Shown: positions 35,998 to 45,254, counted from the stretch's first letter. The stretch is DNA of 50,415 nucleotides from Bradyrhizobium sacchari (GCF_002068095.1 NZ_LWIG01000007.1:264404-314818); one strand, 5' to 3'. The notes: a model not told the origin generated them from the sequence alone. Made by a program: numbers and translations.

Positions 35998-36503
35998 CAG
36001 GCCCTCCTCAAATACGACGTGCTGCCGCTAAGGCCGCTATGCTCGACGGTCGTCCCCACACTTTGGCGAATCATACCTTCGGTAGACCGCACGGTCCCCT
36101 TGCCCCAGCCGGCGATGTCGTGCCGGCCCGGCTTGTTTTGTAGCCATAGCTCGTACTTCGCTTCGCTCGGAGCCAGCCCAGCTTTGCGAATTGCGTATTT
36201 GAGTGCTTCCGTGTCAGTCCAGAAGCTCCCATCGCCGCCGGTCCAGCTATAGGAAATCTCGATCTTCCATTGGAACAGGAGTTGGCCATTCTTGGGGTTA
36301 TAGATGTCAAGCATCACGCTTTGAAGATCACCCGACTGGAGCCAGCCATTGACCCCGCGCATATACAAGTCCCAGTCCTCAACAAAGGCGGCCGGATCGA
36401 GCCCGCTAAGGCGAATGATGTCTTTGAGGCTTTTCAGGATATTTTCGGCCACATAAGTGACCGAGTGCGTGTAGGAGTAAACGGATACGGCGACTGCGGT
36501 CAT
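35997..36503 (-). CDS. cap7: CBASS HORMA-domain sensor (Cap7)
   Basis: A 168-aa protein matching bacterial HORMA proteins. The start is the typical [20 protein letters not shown] helix, followed by the core strand region [17 protein letters not shown] and the C-terminal safety-belt segment [20 protein letters not shown]. In type III CBASS the HORMA protein binds a peptide, adopts the closed state and then activates the CD-NTase; TRIP13 reopens it. It overlaps the upstream partner gene by ATGA and the CD-NTase start by one base, so the components are made together. Confidence 0.93.
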   Translation of the reverse strand: MTAVAVSVYSYTHSVTYVAENILKSLKDIIRLSGLDPAAFVEDWDLYMRGVNGWLQSGDLQSVMLDIYNPKNGQLLFQWKIEISYSWTGGDGSFWTDTEALKYAIRKAGLAPSEAKYELWLQNKPGRHDIAGWGKGTVRSTEGMIRQSVGTTVEHSGLSGSTSYLRRA

Positions 36504-36982
36504 GATTCGAGCAATCCCTTGAGGTCAGGCACAAGCGAGACCTGTGCGGTCACCGCCGCCGGCTCGTCTTGGTCAGCGGCTACGCTGGCGTTGAGTTCAC
36601 GCGCGGTGATACGCGAGCTATGCTTTTTGAGCGCGCGCTGCACCCAGTCGAGTTCGTCGGGATCGCACGGCAAGGAAACCGCCCAATCGCCCTTCAGGGC
36701 ATCGTAGCCGAGCGCGGCTTCGTTCGCGTCCGAACCATCCACGGCATCATCATCGAAAAGGCAGTAAACGCGTGTGCGTGGCCCGTCGCAGGTCGCGACG
36801 ATCGCGTGATCTTTCGGCGACCGATCCGAGATGATACTGGCAGCGATGCCCACAACATCCAGCAATTCCTTGCGTGCGGGGTGCGTGGCGCCAGGCGCCA
36901 ACAGGTCGACGACCGCATGCCAGGTTTTGGTAGAATCGCGCGCCGGTGTGCTGACAAAGGTGCGGCGGGAAACGGTACTCAT
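36500..36982 (-). CDS. Cap8-like CBASS partner protein (putative)
   Basis: A 160-aa protein between the TRIP13 and HORMA genes, with ATGA coupling to the HORMA gene and only three bases after the TRIP13 stop. Sequence similarity alone does not give me a domain. Some type III CBASS operons encode a second HORMA-related protein (Cap8) in this position, which can supply a closure motif. The C-terminus here ends in a short hydrophobic-basic tail after an acidic linker (DQDEPAAV, then [16 protein letters not shown]). That would suit such a motif, but this is inference. GGAG eight bases before the ATG lies inside the end of the TRIP13 gene. Confidence 0.72.
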   Translation of the reverse strand: MSTVSRRTFVSTPARDSTKTWHAVVDLLAPGATHPARKELLDVVGIAASIISDRSPKDHAIVATCDGPRTRVYCLFDDDAVDGSDANEAALGYDALKGDWAVSLPCDPDELDWVQRALKKHSSRITARELNASVAADQDEPAAVTAQVSLVPDLKGLLES

Positions 36983-36985
36983 GGG

Positions 36986-37903
36986 TCAGCACTCCGCGGC
37001 CGCGCGGCTCGCCTTCGCGGCTTTGGCAGCCGCGAGGATTTGCGCGAGCGTCAGGTTCCCGGGCGCGGTAGCCGTTTCAAGGTTCGTGGCAATGGCGCTA
37101 CCCACCATCTTGCGGATCGCCCGGCCATCCAGGCCGACGCATGCCGCTGCGCAGTCCGCAAATCCCGGCGCGTTCACCAGCTTGCCGATCGCGGGGTAAA
37201 AGGCGCCGAGGCCGATGAGGCAATCCTTCAGGATGTCGGCAGAGGCTTCCTTGTTTGGCAGCGGGATTTCGAGGATCAAGTCGCAGCGGGAGGTAAACGC
37301 GCTATCTACCGCACGCGGGAAGTTGCTCGTTGCGACAAACAGGAGGTTCGGATAGCGCTCGGCAAGCGCATCGAGTTGAACTAGCACCGCATCGGTGGCA
37401 CGGTGCACGTCAACGGGGTTGGCATCCATGCTCAACTTGGCGCGATCGGCGGCCAGGGTCTCGACTTCATCCAGGAGCACAACAACAGGCCCGCCGGCAG
37501 CAGCTTCGGCGATGGCTTGCGCGAACAACTCGGTCACGGCCCGCTGGCTCTTCCCCAGCGATGAGCTCGCGAGCTGGTGCGGCTCGACCTCCATCAGCCG
37601 GAATTTGTCGTTGGGGAACGCTTTGGCCACCCGATGCGCAAGGCCGCGCGCCAGCGAGGTCTTGCCCGTGCCGGGCGGCCCCACCAACAGAATCACCCCA
37701 TGCAGCGGGAGCACGTTGCGGCTGACTTTGCTCCGCATCGAGAAATTCAGGACGGCCTGAGCCAACAGCTTCTGCTTGACCGCCGGATCAAGGATGATCG
37801 AGGTCCAAAGCGCGCCGAGGCCGTCGTCTGGGAGAGGAAGTATGCGCTGGATACCCTTGGGCAGCTCGATTTCAGCGGCGAGAATTTTCAACTGGGCCGT
37901 CAC
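36986..37903 (-). CDS. cap6: CBASS TRIP13/Pch2-like AAA+ ATPase (Cap6)
   Basis: A 305-aa AAA+ remodeller. Walker A is GPPGTGKTS with Lys81, Walker B VVVLLDEVE with Asp145-Glu146. Sensor regions are LFVATSNFPRAVDSAFTSRCD, containing the arginine finger. It disassembles closed HORMA complexes to restrain the system. The frame is open to an ATG at 38155, but a GTG at 37901-37903 has GGAGG five bases upstream, begins at the first conserved segment (TAQLKILAAEIELP) and gives the usual family length; the longer version would run almost to the divergent gene. It is first gene of the CBASS operon, with a 256-base leader containing two palindromes. Confidence 0.9.
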   Translation of the reverse strand: MTAQLKILAAEIELPKGIQRILPLPDDGLGALWTSIILDPAVKQKLLAQAVLNFSMRSKVSRNVLPLHGVILLVGPPGTGKTSLARGLAHRVAKAFPNDKFRLMEVEPHQLASSSLGKSQRAVTELFAQAIAEAAAGGPVVVLLDEVETLAADRAKLSMDANPVDVHRATDAVLVQLDALAERYPNLLFVATSNFPRAVDSAFTSRCDLILEIPLPNKEASADILKDCLIGLGAFYPAIGKLVNAPGFADCAAACVGLDGRAIRKMVGSAIATNLETATAPGNLTLAQILAAAKAAKASRAAAEC

Positions 37904-38020
37904 ATTTGCCTCCGGTTGCGGTTGCGGGTTCTCGCAAGCGAGAGGGCCCAGTTGGGAGTCGCCAACCCGTCGAGGGTCAGCCCAAGGCTCGTATTGACGC
38001 ATAATTCGAACAACCCGCTC

Positions 38021-38089
38021 CCAACAAATCTGCTGGGAACCATAAATCGCGAGTTCTCGATTCGCAAGGCTTGCCAACAGATTTGCTGG
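38021..38089. promoter_or_regulatory. Pair of near-identical 20-bp palindromes in the CBASS divergent promoter
   Basis: Site 1, TCCCAACAAATCTGCTGGGA (38019-38038), and site 2, TGCCAACAGATTTGCTGGCA (38072-38091), share the core CCAACARATYTGCTGG. Each is an imperfect palindrome, and the centres are 53 bases apart, about five helical turns. They lie 118-186 bases upstream of cap6 and 70-140 bases upstream of the ATPase-TPR gene. This spacing suits a repressor that binds cooperatively and controls both directions. No regulator gene is in the cluster. Confidence 0.65.
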
Positions 38090-38135
38090 CATGTATTCTC
38101 CGTGCAGTGTGCACCGAACCGTGGGAGCGCATAAA

Positions 38136-38159
38136 ATGCCCGCCAGTTCAGTCACTTAG
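38136..38159 (+). CDS. Seven-codon leader ORF, in frame with the ATPase-TPR gene
   Basis: ATG at 38136 has GGAG seven bases upstream and encodes MPASSVT before TAG at 38157-38159. The next base begins the ATG of the ATPase-TPR gene in the same frame. The long gene's own ATG has no convincing ribosome site. So ribosomes may load here and reinitiate, or the TAG may be a nonsense change in what was the original N-terminus. Confidence 0.4.
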   Translation: MPASSVT

Positions 38160-41100
38160 ATGCCATCGACGTACAGATTCAATCCCGGCTTCCAATCGGA
38201 CGACGAGTCCGTTCAGAACTTCATTGTACGCAAGGCAGACCTCGCTCAAGTCCTCGGGCCGCTTCGGGAAGGCGCGACAATCCCGCCTCGCGTGTTGATC
38301 GTGGCGCCGCGCGGCGCCGGCAAAACCACCCTGTGCCGCCGCGTGTTGGCAGAAGTAAATCGCGATCCGGCTCTTCGCGCGCGCTGGCATCCAGTCTTCT
38401 TTGGCGAAGAGAGCTACGCCATTACAACACCGGGTGAGTTCTTTCTCGAATGCCTTTTTCACCTTCAGGATCGATCGGATGATCGGACCATAAAGGATGC
38501 CTACGAGCAGGCTCTGTCTCCCCAAAGCGAGAAGGATCTGATCGATATTGCACTAAAGACATTGCGTGCTTTTTCTAAGCGCGTTGGAAAGCGCCTTTTG
38601 ATCATCGTCGAAAACTTCCAAACTATCCTTGATGATCAAATTGGCTCCGGCGCGAAAGATTTGCTGAAACGTCTCTCCGACGCAGATTGTTTTGGTGTTC
38701 TCGCAACTTCGGTTTCCCAACTTGTTACGGAAGAAAACGTCGCCCTACCGAGAGATTTCCTGCGACTGGATTTGAAGCCTCTCTCGCGCGAAGAGTGCCG
38801 CGCGCTTTGGAATGCACTTACTCGGCAAGACATAAAAACAGAGCGCATTCGCCCGCTGGAAATCCTAACTGGCGGCAGCCCGCGCCTGCTTCACATTCTT
38901 GCGGAATTTATGCGATCGCCTTCGCTTCATAATTTGATGGAGAACTTAAATTTCCTTATCGACCAGAATACCGAATATTTCAAAAGCCAGCTTGATAGCC
39001 TCCCTCCAACCGAGCGAAAGATTTTTGCGGCGCTATTAGAAGCGTGGGACCCAGCCACTGCAAAACAAGTTTCTGATGCCGCTCGCGTGACGACGAATAC
39101 GGCATCGGCGATGCTCTCACGTCTGACAGAGCGTGGCGCCGTCATTAAGAGCCCTGGATACGGCAAAACGGCGCTCTATTCAGCCTCCGAGCGTCTCTTC
39201 AACATCTATTACCTCATGCGGCGTCGAAGCCACCCCTCCAGCCGCGTGCGTGCGCTCGTGTCATTTATGACGGATTACTACGATCGAGATGAGCTCATCG
39301 ACACGGCCACTACCCTCGCCCGCGAAGCTTGTTCGGTTGGTCCTGACAGCCGAATGGACTACCACGCTTTTTATGATGCCATCCTTGCACGCGCACCGGT
39401 TTTAGTCCGCACGAGTATTCTAGAGCGAACGCCTCCCGACTTTCTAACTTCTTTTACGGCACATCAAAAAGCGACGGCGGAAAGCGCCCGGGCGAATGCA
39501 GCGTTGCCCGCAACTGAATCCAGGGGCGTCGACAACGCCCTGCAGGCACTCTTAGGCAGAGCTCAACAATTCACGGATGACGGCGACCTTGAGAGGGCAA
39601 TTGAGCTTTACTCCGAAGCCACTCAACTCCGTCCAGAGGCTGTTGCGCCCTGGATGAAGCTTGCTGTTCTCTACATAAGCGAAGATCGAGCAGAGGAAGC
39701 GATTAAAGCATCTCAGGAGGTCATCCGGCTGCGCCCCAAGAATCCGTGGGGGCCCACGATCAAAGGCATGGCTCACGTTATCGCCGGCGAGACGGATTTG
39801 GCTGAAGCTTCTTTTGCGATGGCTCTCGATATTGAACCTGAGTATGGCATGGCCATTGCGGAGCTCGCCGCAATTAAAGAAAAAAAGGGCCAGCGCCAAT
39901 TAGCGCTTCAACTTTATGAAAAGGCCGCCACGCTCGATGCGCTGACAGACACTACTCGCGCCGGTTATGCACGTGTCTTGCAGGAGGAGAATCGCGCCAG
40001 GGAAGCCGAAGAATTATTGCGCGCGGCTATCGACGAGGACGAGGAATTCGTAAGCCGACGGGCGCTCGTCGAACTGCTGAGCGATAGTGGCCGGCAGCAG
40101 GAAGGTTTCGACGTGCTTCGTCGCGTCGCCATGCGGTCGCAGGATTGGCGCCATTGGGCTGATCTCGGTTCCTTCCTCCTTGCGCGGGATAGCCGCGACG
40201 AGGATGCTGCCGAGGCGCTCGCGAAATCCATCGCGTTCGGTGCAGAAGATCCTATGGTCTTCGTTAGTTACGCTCGTGCACTGCAGCGGAGCGGCGAACC
40301 GCCCGGACGCATCATTGAGGTAGCCAAGGACCTTGTGGAGCGGCTCCACGACGATCGCGATGCGTGGACAAGTGCGGGCTTTCTTGCAAGCGCGGCTGGT
40401 GACAAGACGCTCGCGGAAGCCTACGCGCGTAAGGCAATCAATATTGTTGACGATGCTCACGGCTGGCTCACATTAGCCGTACTCCTCCAGGAACAGCCCA
40501 AGCGTTCCTCTGAAGCCGAAGAGGCCTTCCGCAGGGCCGTCGTGCTTGCTCAAAAAGATCGCTTCTGTTCGCCCGTACGTCTCCTTGCCGAATTTCTCGT
40601 CCACCGGGGCGAAGAAACTGCTGCCCAAGAGGAAATTTCGAAGTGGTTTGCTGGCGATACACGCTGCTACTGCTGTTCCGTGCTTGAGGGCGACATCGCG
40701 GCACGAAGTGGCAACTCGGACAGCGCGAGACGCGCCTATCGAAGCGCACTCGAACAGCGAGAGGATGGGATTCACGCGCTTACCGGTCTGTCGCGCTTCG
40801 TAGATCGGGAAGAGGGTGAAGACCTTATCGCTCGCGCGATGGCATCTGATCCGTCCGATCACCGTTGCTTGCTAGCGCGCGCGCGCCTACGGCAGGATGA
40901 CCTAGAGAGTCAGATTGAAGACGCGTCGGAAGCAATACGTTTGTCATCGTCCTACGCAGAGGCTCACCTTTTTCTAGCCCGGACATTGCTCAGCCATAAC
41001 GAGGCAAATCGAGCCCAGATGCACTTGGAACTTGCTTTGAAAGAGCTGCCTAAGCAGCGCGAGCTTACCCCCATGTTCGTAGACGCGGCCATGGCTGTGG

Positions 41101-41303
41101 CCGAGGCTGGTCACGGGGATCGCGTAAGAAGCATTCTTGAGAATGACGAGTTTGGGTCAACCATGGAACCTTTGATTGTCGCGTTGCGGATCAGGCGCGG
41201 TGATACTCCCATTGTGGCCAAGGAAGTGATGGAAGTCGCCATGGACATCGCGAACAATGCGCCAGCATCGAAACGTATAGCGGCCAAGCTCAATCCCAAT
41301 TGA
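38160..41303 (+). CDS. P-loop ATPase with wHTH and long TPR array (STAND-like), defence candidate
   Basis: A 1047-aa protein. A NACHT/STAND-like ATPase occupies about 15-270: Walker A APRGAGKTT at 49-57 with Lys55, and a weak Walker B RLLIIVENFQ at 145-154 in which Glu-Asn replaces the usual acidic pair. A winged-helix region follows at about 280-345 (TERKIFAALLEAWDPATAKQ, then LTERGAVIKSPGYGKTALYS). From about 460 to the end it is a TPR superhelix (NALQALLGRAQQFTDDGDLE and many repeats). This is the layout of signal-transduction ATPases that sense a ligand through repeats. Codon use is less G/C-biased than in the core genes, suggesting transfer. It is divergent from CBASS and convergent with the CHAT-protease gene. 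No effector domain is visible; the CHAT protein could be the partner. Confidence 0.82.
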   Translation: MPSTYRFNPGFQSDDESVQNFIVRKADLAQVLGPLREGATIPPRVLIVAPRGAGKTTLCRRVLAEVNRDPALRARWHPVFFGEESYAITTPGEFFLECLFHLQDRSDDRTIKDAYEQALSPQSEKDLIDIALKTLRAFSKRVGKRLLIIVENFQTILDDQIGSGAKDLLKRLSDADCFGVLATSVSQLVTEENVALPRDFLRLDLKPLSREECRALWNALTRQDIKTERIRPLEILTGGSPRLLHILAEFMRSPSLHNLMENLNFLIDQNTEYFKSQLDSLPPTERKIFAALLEAWDPATAKQVSDAARVTTNTASAMLSRLTERGAVIKSPGYGKTALYSASERLFNIYYLMRRRSHPSSRVRALVSFMTDYYDRDELIDTATTLAREACSVGPDSRMDYHAFYDAILARAPVLVRTSILERTPPDFLTSFTAHQKATAESARANAALPATESRGVDNALQALLGRAQQFTDDGDLERAIELYSEATQLRPEAVAPWMKLAVLYISEDRAEEAIKASQEVIRLRPKNPWGPTIKGMAHVIAGETDLAEASFAMALDIEPEYGMAIAELAAIKEKKGQRQLALQLYEKAATLDALTDTTRAGYARVLQEENRAREAEELLRAAIDEDEEFVSRRALVELLSDSGRQQEGFDVLRRVAMRSQDWRHWADLGSFLLARDSRDEDAAEALAKSIAFGAEDPMVFVSYARALQRSGEPPGRIIEVAKDLVERLHDDRDAWTSAGFLASAAGDKTLAEAYARKAINIVDDAHGWLTLAVLLQEQPKRSSEAEEAFRRAVVLAQKDRFCSPVRLLAEFLVHRGEETAAQEEISKWFAGDTRCYCCSVLEGDIAARSGNSDSARRAYRSALEQREDGIHALTGLSRFVDREEGEDLIARAMASDPSDHRCLLARARLRQDDLESQIEDASEAIRLSSSYAEAHLFLARTLLSHNEANRAQMHLELALKELPKQRELTPMFVDAAMAVAEAGHGDRVRSILENDEFGSTMEPLIVALRIRRGDTPIVAKEVMEVAMDIANNAPASKRIAAKLNPN

Positions 41304-41411
41304 AACTCGTGACTGAGCACACAGCCGTGCCCAAAGCAATTCTATCGGGCACGCGCCGTTCGGGCGTCGAATTCGTGAAAACAGTTCCGACGACGTTCGA
41401 TCGCCCGACTG

Positions 41412-44400
41412 TCACTGCTCCCTTGTGCGCAGAGGATCGCCGTACACGCTCATGGCCATGCAATCACGAAGCTCCGAGCTGAACGCGTCCCGGACGCGAG
41501 CATTGGCATCGAACGCAGCATCGATCACCGGCACACCCGCGTCCCAGGCCTTGAGGAAGGTTGGGAGCCAGTAGGACGGGATTCGGGAATCGATCGGCCA
41601 CGGTGAGGCGATGACGGTCGTGCACCCATTGCCGAGGGCTTGCCGCGCGAGACCTAGCGTCGTGTTGGCCATCGGATGCGGATCGAGCCTGCCACCGCTG
41701 CATATGAATAGAACGGCAACACCGACGTTTTTCAACGCGGAGCCAAGGTCTGCCCCCGCCATCCTTAGCTCGGCATCGTCTCGGACCACTTGAAAATACC
41801 GGTTGCCGGGCACCAATCCGCCGTGGGCGGTGACAATGACCAATTCGGCTCCTTCAAGATTGGACGGCACGACCGAGGCCGTGTCGAGGCTTACGCCATG
41901 AGCGGCGAGCGGCTCGGACACACGATCCACGACGGTCTGAAGTGTCTGTCCACCTTCATCAGAAGCCTCCTTCGGAATCCACGCAATCGCCCGCCGATCG
42001 GTCGATTTACGATGTCTCGCCGCACTCAGCCAGGGAAGCGAGGGAGCTGCGGCTAGCTTGCACGTTTGGCCCGCAAACCCGCCCCCGAGACGTATGAGGT
42101 TTGGCGGCCAATGCTGAATGTTCGCGGCCGTCACCAGGATCGCTCGCGGGGGTAGCGCTTCGACACCGAGGCCTTCGGTGCTGGTGTGAAACAGGTTGAG
42201 CGCATCTTCGTCAACGCCATACCGAAAAGGAAACTCCCTCGACCAGCGCCTGAGGCGCTCCTCCGAGAACACCTCAGCGCTTTCCTTCAAAGTTGGACCG
42301 AGCTTTCCGTTCTCGGCGACACAGCGAACGAGGTGTCCTTCGGCATCGACCCCCATCAATACGACAGGCAGTTGCATCGATCGCGACAATTCGACGGCAC
42401 GTTCGCCGGAGGACTCGATGGTCGGAGGTATCCAGCCCTGATCGGGCGCCACGCCAAGCGATGGGATCGCGTGGTCCGCCAGGATGTCGATGGCGAAAGC
42501 GGCAATATCTAAATTCGTTTGCGCTTCCGCGCTACCGAGCAACCGCCGCGCGAGCACGGAGATTTGCCGGACATCGTAGCCGACGTCGTTCGCATCTCTC
42601 GCTTGTTCTATCTGCTTCAGGACTTCGAGGACCTGTGCCGTGGTTGGGTGTGGCAGCCGGCTGGCCGCGATGATCCCTCGCAGAGGCGCATGTGCTTCGT
42701 CGAGAAGACGTTCGAAGGCTTCGATCGCCGCGGGAGGCGGCGTGACGCCCGCAAGTTCGGCTGCCCGGAGAGCTTCCGCCATGCTCGCGGCGGCAGGAGC
42801 AGGCTCATCTCCCTGCGTCAGTACCGTGCGGGCGTTCTGGATAAAGTCGGGGATCAGCGCTTCCAGCCGTTCGCGCGCGTCCGCGGGATCCTGGCGGGCC
42901 TGGATAAACCGGGCCTGCAATTCAAGTGTCTGAATCCGGTGAACGTATTGATCACGTGCACCGAAGCTTTGAAGAGCCTTCCGCGCCGCATCAAGAAATG
43001 ACAGTCCGGCATCAATCATGCGAAGATCGCGCATGAGCCGATAGAGCAACACGCTTTCGTAGAAGACCTGATCCGGCAGAGCGCTGTTGTCCGCTGCGAG
43101 GCAGCAAAGGGCGCCGACCATGCCGTCGATTGTATTGCCGGTCCGCTGGTAGACGTCGCCATAACAGAGCCAGGCGAGACGCGAACGCGCTTTAGACTCG
43201 CCTGCGACCTGAAGCGCATGTTCCGCGTAATCCCGGGCCGCCTGGAAACGGCTCGCCAAGGCCAATCGTACCGCCAGCACGCGCACCAGCGACAAATCCG
43301 CATCCGGCACTGAACCATGTCGAGCGACTGCCATGCCTATCGCAAGGATGTTTCTGACGTTCTCGATATCGGCGGGCGTGTCGAGCGGTTCGTAATGCTC
43401 CAACAGCTTCCGTATGCCAGCGACGAGCTTGTCCGCGTCTTGCGTCAAAAGCTCCTTGGGGATGTCGATCCGGCCGACAAACACGGGGCTCGCGGACTGA
43501 AGCCAAGGCAAAGCCACCCGCAAAAAGGCAGCGATGTCGTCCGCAGGCGGCGCCGTCGTCCATGCATCGAGCGCTTCGATCTCGCGCAGGGCAAGGGGCG
43601 CGCTGGCGAGCTTCAAGGCCGTATCGACCAGGAGAGCTATCCCGAACAATCCCATCGACTCGGCTGATAGCGCATCGACCAGACGCACACGCACCCGGGC
43701 GTCAGCAGGATGGCTTGTGAGGTATCGAAGGCCAAGCAAGACAGCCGCTTGCAAAAGCTGAGGCTCGATGTCGGCTGCCTTGTCACCTCCAAGAACAGCT
43801 CCCTCCAGTGCCTTGAGCATGGCAGTGACCATGCTCGCCGTCACATCGGTCTCCGCATCCTCCGTTATGACCGAAAGCGCCTCAGCATAGCGTTGCGCGC
43901 GAATGGCCTCCCTCGCAATGAATACCCTGGCACGGACCGTCTGCCGCGGATGAGCAGCGATCACCGCTCTTGTCAGGACCTGATAGTCCAATTCGGAAGA
44001 GGCGAGGCCTGCGGCCAACGTTTCGTAGAAGCCCGCCATCCGGCGGTCGTCCTCAACTGGCGAAGTTACCAGGAGCCGGGCCAGCTGAATGAATTCGCCG
44101 GCCTCGAGCATCGCGTCGCCACGATGGTGCATGAGCGCCAGGGAGGTCGGGTGTCTCTCCTGAAGAATTTCCTCGCATTTTTGGATCGTCCCCGGCTCGC
44201 CAATGCGTTTAGAGAGCGTCAGCGCAGCTTCGATGGACTCCAGCGGCAATCGATCGAAGGCGATCTTCTGCACCAAGTTGCGGGCGATGTCCGTCGCACC
44301 GGCTTCCGCGGCCATTTCGGCCACCTGCAGGGCAGGCACGGGCGCAAGATTTTCGATCAATCCCAGTTCGGCTCGAAGCGCTTGCTCCACCATGGGCTGC

Positions 44401-45254
44401 AGGCCCGCCTTGTGCATCATCTGCACTTTGAGAAGGGGTTTTATTCCGTCCAGCGAGCTTGGAAGCGTATCGATCTCGGCGAGGATCGGTCCGATGACGC
44501 CGCGCGCGATCGCTGTGGACCATTTTGCCAGATGCTGCGCGAGGATTGCATCCGGGGCGTCCGGATCGCCACCGGCGAGCACAGCCATTCCGTCAATCGC
44601 AAGAAGCCGCTCCTGGTTCGCCTCCTTGAGCGGCCAGTCCTTGTTCGCATCAACGGCAACGTAGCTCGTCGAGGCTCTTGCAGCCAAGACGGCCCCCTCG
44701 CACAACGCCGCAAAATGCGGGACCCAGGAATCTTCAACCATTCCAAGAACGGGCCGGGCTCCATAAGGGCCAGGCTCCACGCCGCGATAAAGAGCTCCCT
44801 GATCTACAACGACAGCGGCATGCTGCTTGGCAGCTTCAACGATCGAACAAACGGACGCTACCTGAAGGTCTGGCGAGACGGCGATGTTGATGCGGCGCGA
44901 CAGGACGTCGAGTTCTGCGGTCTCCAGCGCCGTGCCCCGGGATCGAACCACCGCCTCGCCAAGATGGTGAAACAAGGCACTCTTCCGCTCCTCAGGGCCG
45001 GCGCTTCCAGGCGGCTGAACGACGATGATCTCGGAAAAGACAGGCTGGCCGTCCTCAGTGTACGAAGATGCGAGGATGGCCAAAATCTCGGCGATGCGAG
45101 TGGACGGATTCCCGCCGGCCACCACGAACATGTCGCCGGCTCCCCAGGCGAGCCCATTTTTCCCATACCATTCATGGAAATCGACACCCGAAGATCCGTC
45201 GATCGATGATTTCATCTCACTCAAGCCGTTCACCCTTCCCGTCGTCCTGAACAT
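41412..45254 (-). CDS. TPR-containing CHAT protease, defence candidate
   Basis: A 1280-aa protein. The C-terminal 300 residues form a CHAT (caspase-like) peptidase domain with catalytic His1144 in VIVTAHGGLVPGN and Cys1185 in AVLFICSGGRLD, then the ASPWPIDSR and VYGDP family elements. About 250-950 is a helical repeat region with TPR-like spacing. The N-terminal 200 residues have an unrecognised Rossmann-like look (DMFVVAGGNPSTRIAEILAI). CHAT proteases act in bacterial cell-death pathways, for example with gasdermins or Csx29. Two starts are possible, 45254 (with GAGAG) and 45215; the longer is given. It is convergent with the ATPase-TPR gene and divergent from the HEPN-like gene. Neither a gasdermin nor a CRISPR effector is in the window. 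Confidence 0.85.
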   Translation of the reverse strand: MFRTTGRVNGLSEMKSSIDGSSGVDFHEWYGKNGLAWGAGDMFVVAGGNPSTRIAEILAILASSYTEDGQPVFSEIIVVQPPGSAGPEERKSALFHHLGEAVVRSRGTALETAELDVLSRRINIAVSPDLQVASVCSIVEAAKQHAAVVVDQGALYRGVEPGPYGARPVLGMVEDSWVPHFAALCEGAVLAARASTSYVAVDANKDWPLKEANQERLLAIDGMAVLAGGDPDAPDAILAQHLAKWSTAIARGVIGPILAEIDTLPSSLDGIKPLLKVQMMHKAGLQPMVEQALRAELGLIENLAPVPALQVAEMAAEAGATDIARNLVQKIAFDRLPLESIEAALTLSKRIGEPGTIQKCEEILQERHPTSLALMHHRGDAMLEAGEFIQLARLLVTSPVEDDRRMAGFYETLAAGLASSELDYQVLTRAVIAAHPRQTVRARVFIAREAIRAQRYAEALSVITEDAETDVTASMVTAMLKALEGAVLGGDKAADIEPQLLQAAVLLGLRYLTSHPADARVRVRLVDALSAESMGLFGIALLVDTALKLASAPLALREIEALDAWTTAPPADDIAAFLRVALPWLQSASPVFVGRIDIPKELLTQDADKLVAGIRKLLEHYEPLDTPADIENVRNILAIGMAVARHGSVPDADLSLVRVLAVRLALASRFQAARDYAEHALQVAGESKARSRLAWLCYGDVYQRTGNTIDGMVGALCCLAADNSALPDQVFYESVLLYRLMRDLRMIDAGLSFLDAARKALQSFGARDQYVHRIQTLELQARFIQARQDPADARERLEALIPDFIQNARTVLTQGDEPAPAAASMAEALRAAELAGVTPPPAAIEAFERLLDEAHAPLRGIIAASRLPHPTTAQVLEVLKQIEQARDANDVGYDVRQISVLARRLLGSAEAQTNLDIAAFAIDILADHAIPSLGVAPDQGWIPPTIESSGERAVELSRSMQLPVVLMGVDAEGHLVRCVAENGKLGPTLKESAEVFSEERLRRWSREFPFRYGVDEDALNLFHTSTEGLGVEALPPRAILVTAANIQHWPPNLIRLGGGFAGQTCKLAAAPSLPWLSAARHRKSTDRRAIAWIPKEASDEGGQTLQTVVDRVSEPLAAHGVSLDTASVVPSNLEGAELVIVTAHGGLVPGNRYFQVVRDDAELRMAGADLGSALKNVGVAVLFICSGGRLDPHPMANTTLGLARQALGNGCTTVIASPWPIDSRIPSYWLPTFLKAWDAGVPVIDAAFDANARVRDAFSSELRDCMAMSVYGDPLRTREQ

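Noticed and set aside
43710..45209. 499-residue plus-strand frame antisense to the CHAT-protease gene
   Set aside because: No domain, basic low-complexity translation, and the CHAT frame has conserved catalytic residues downstream.
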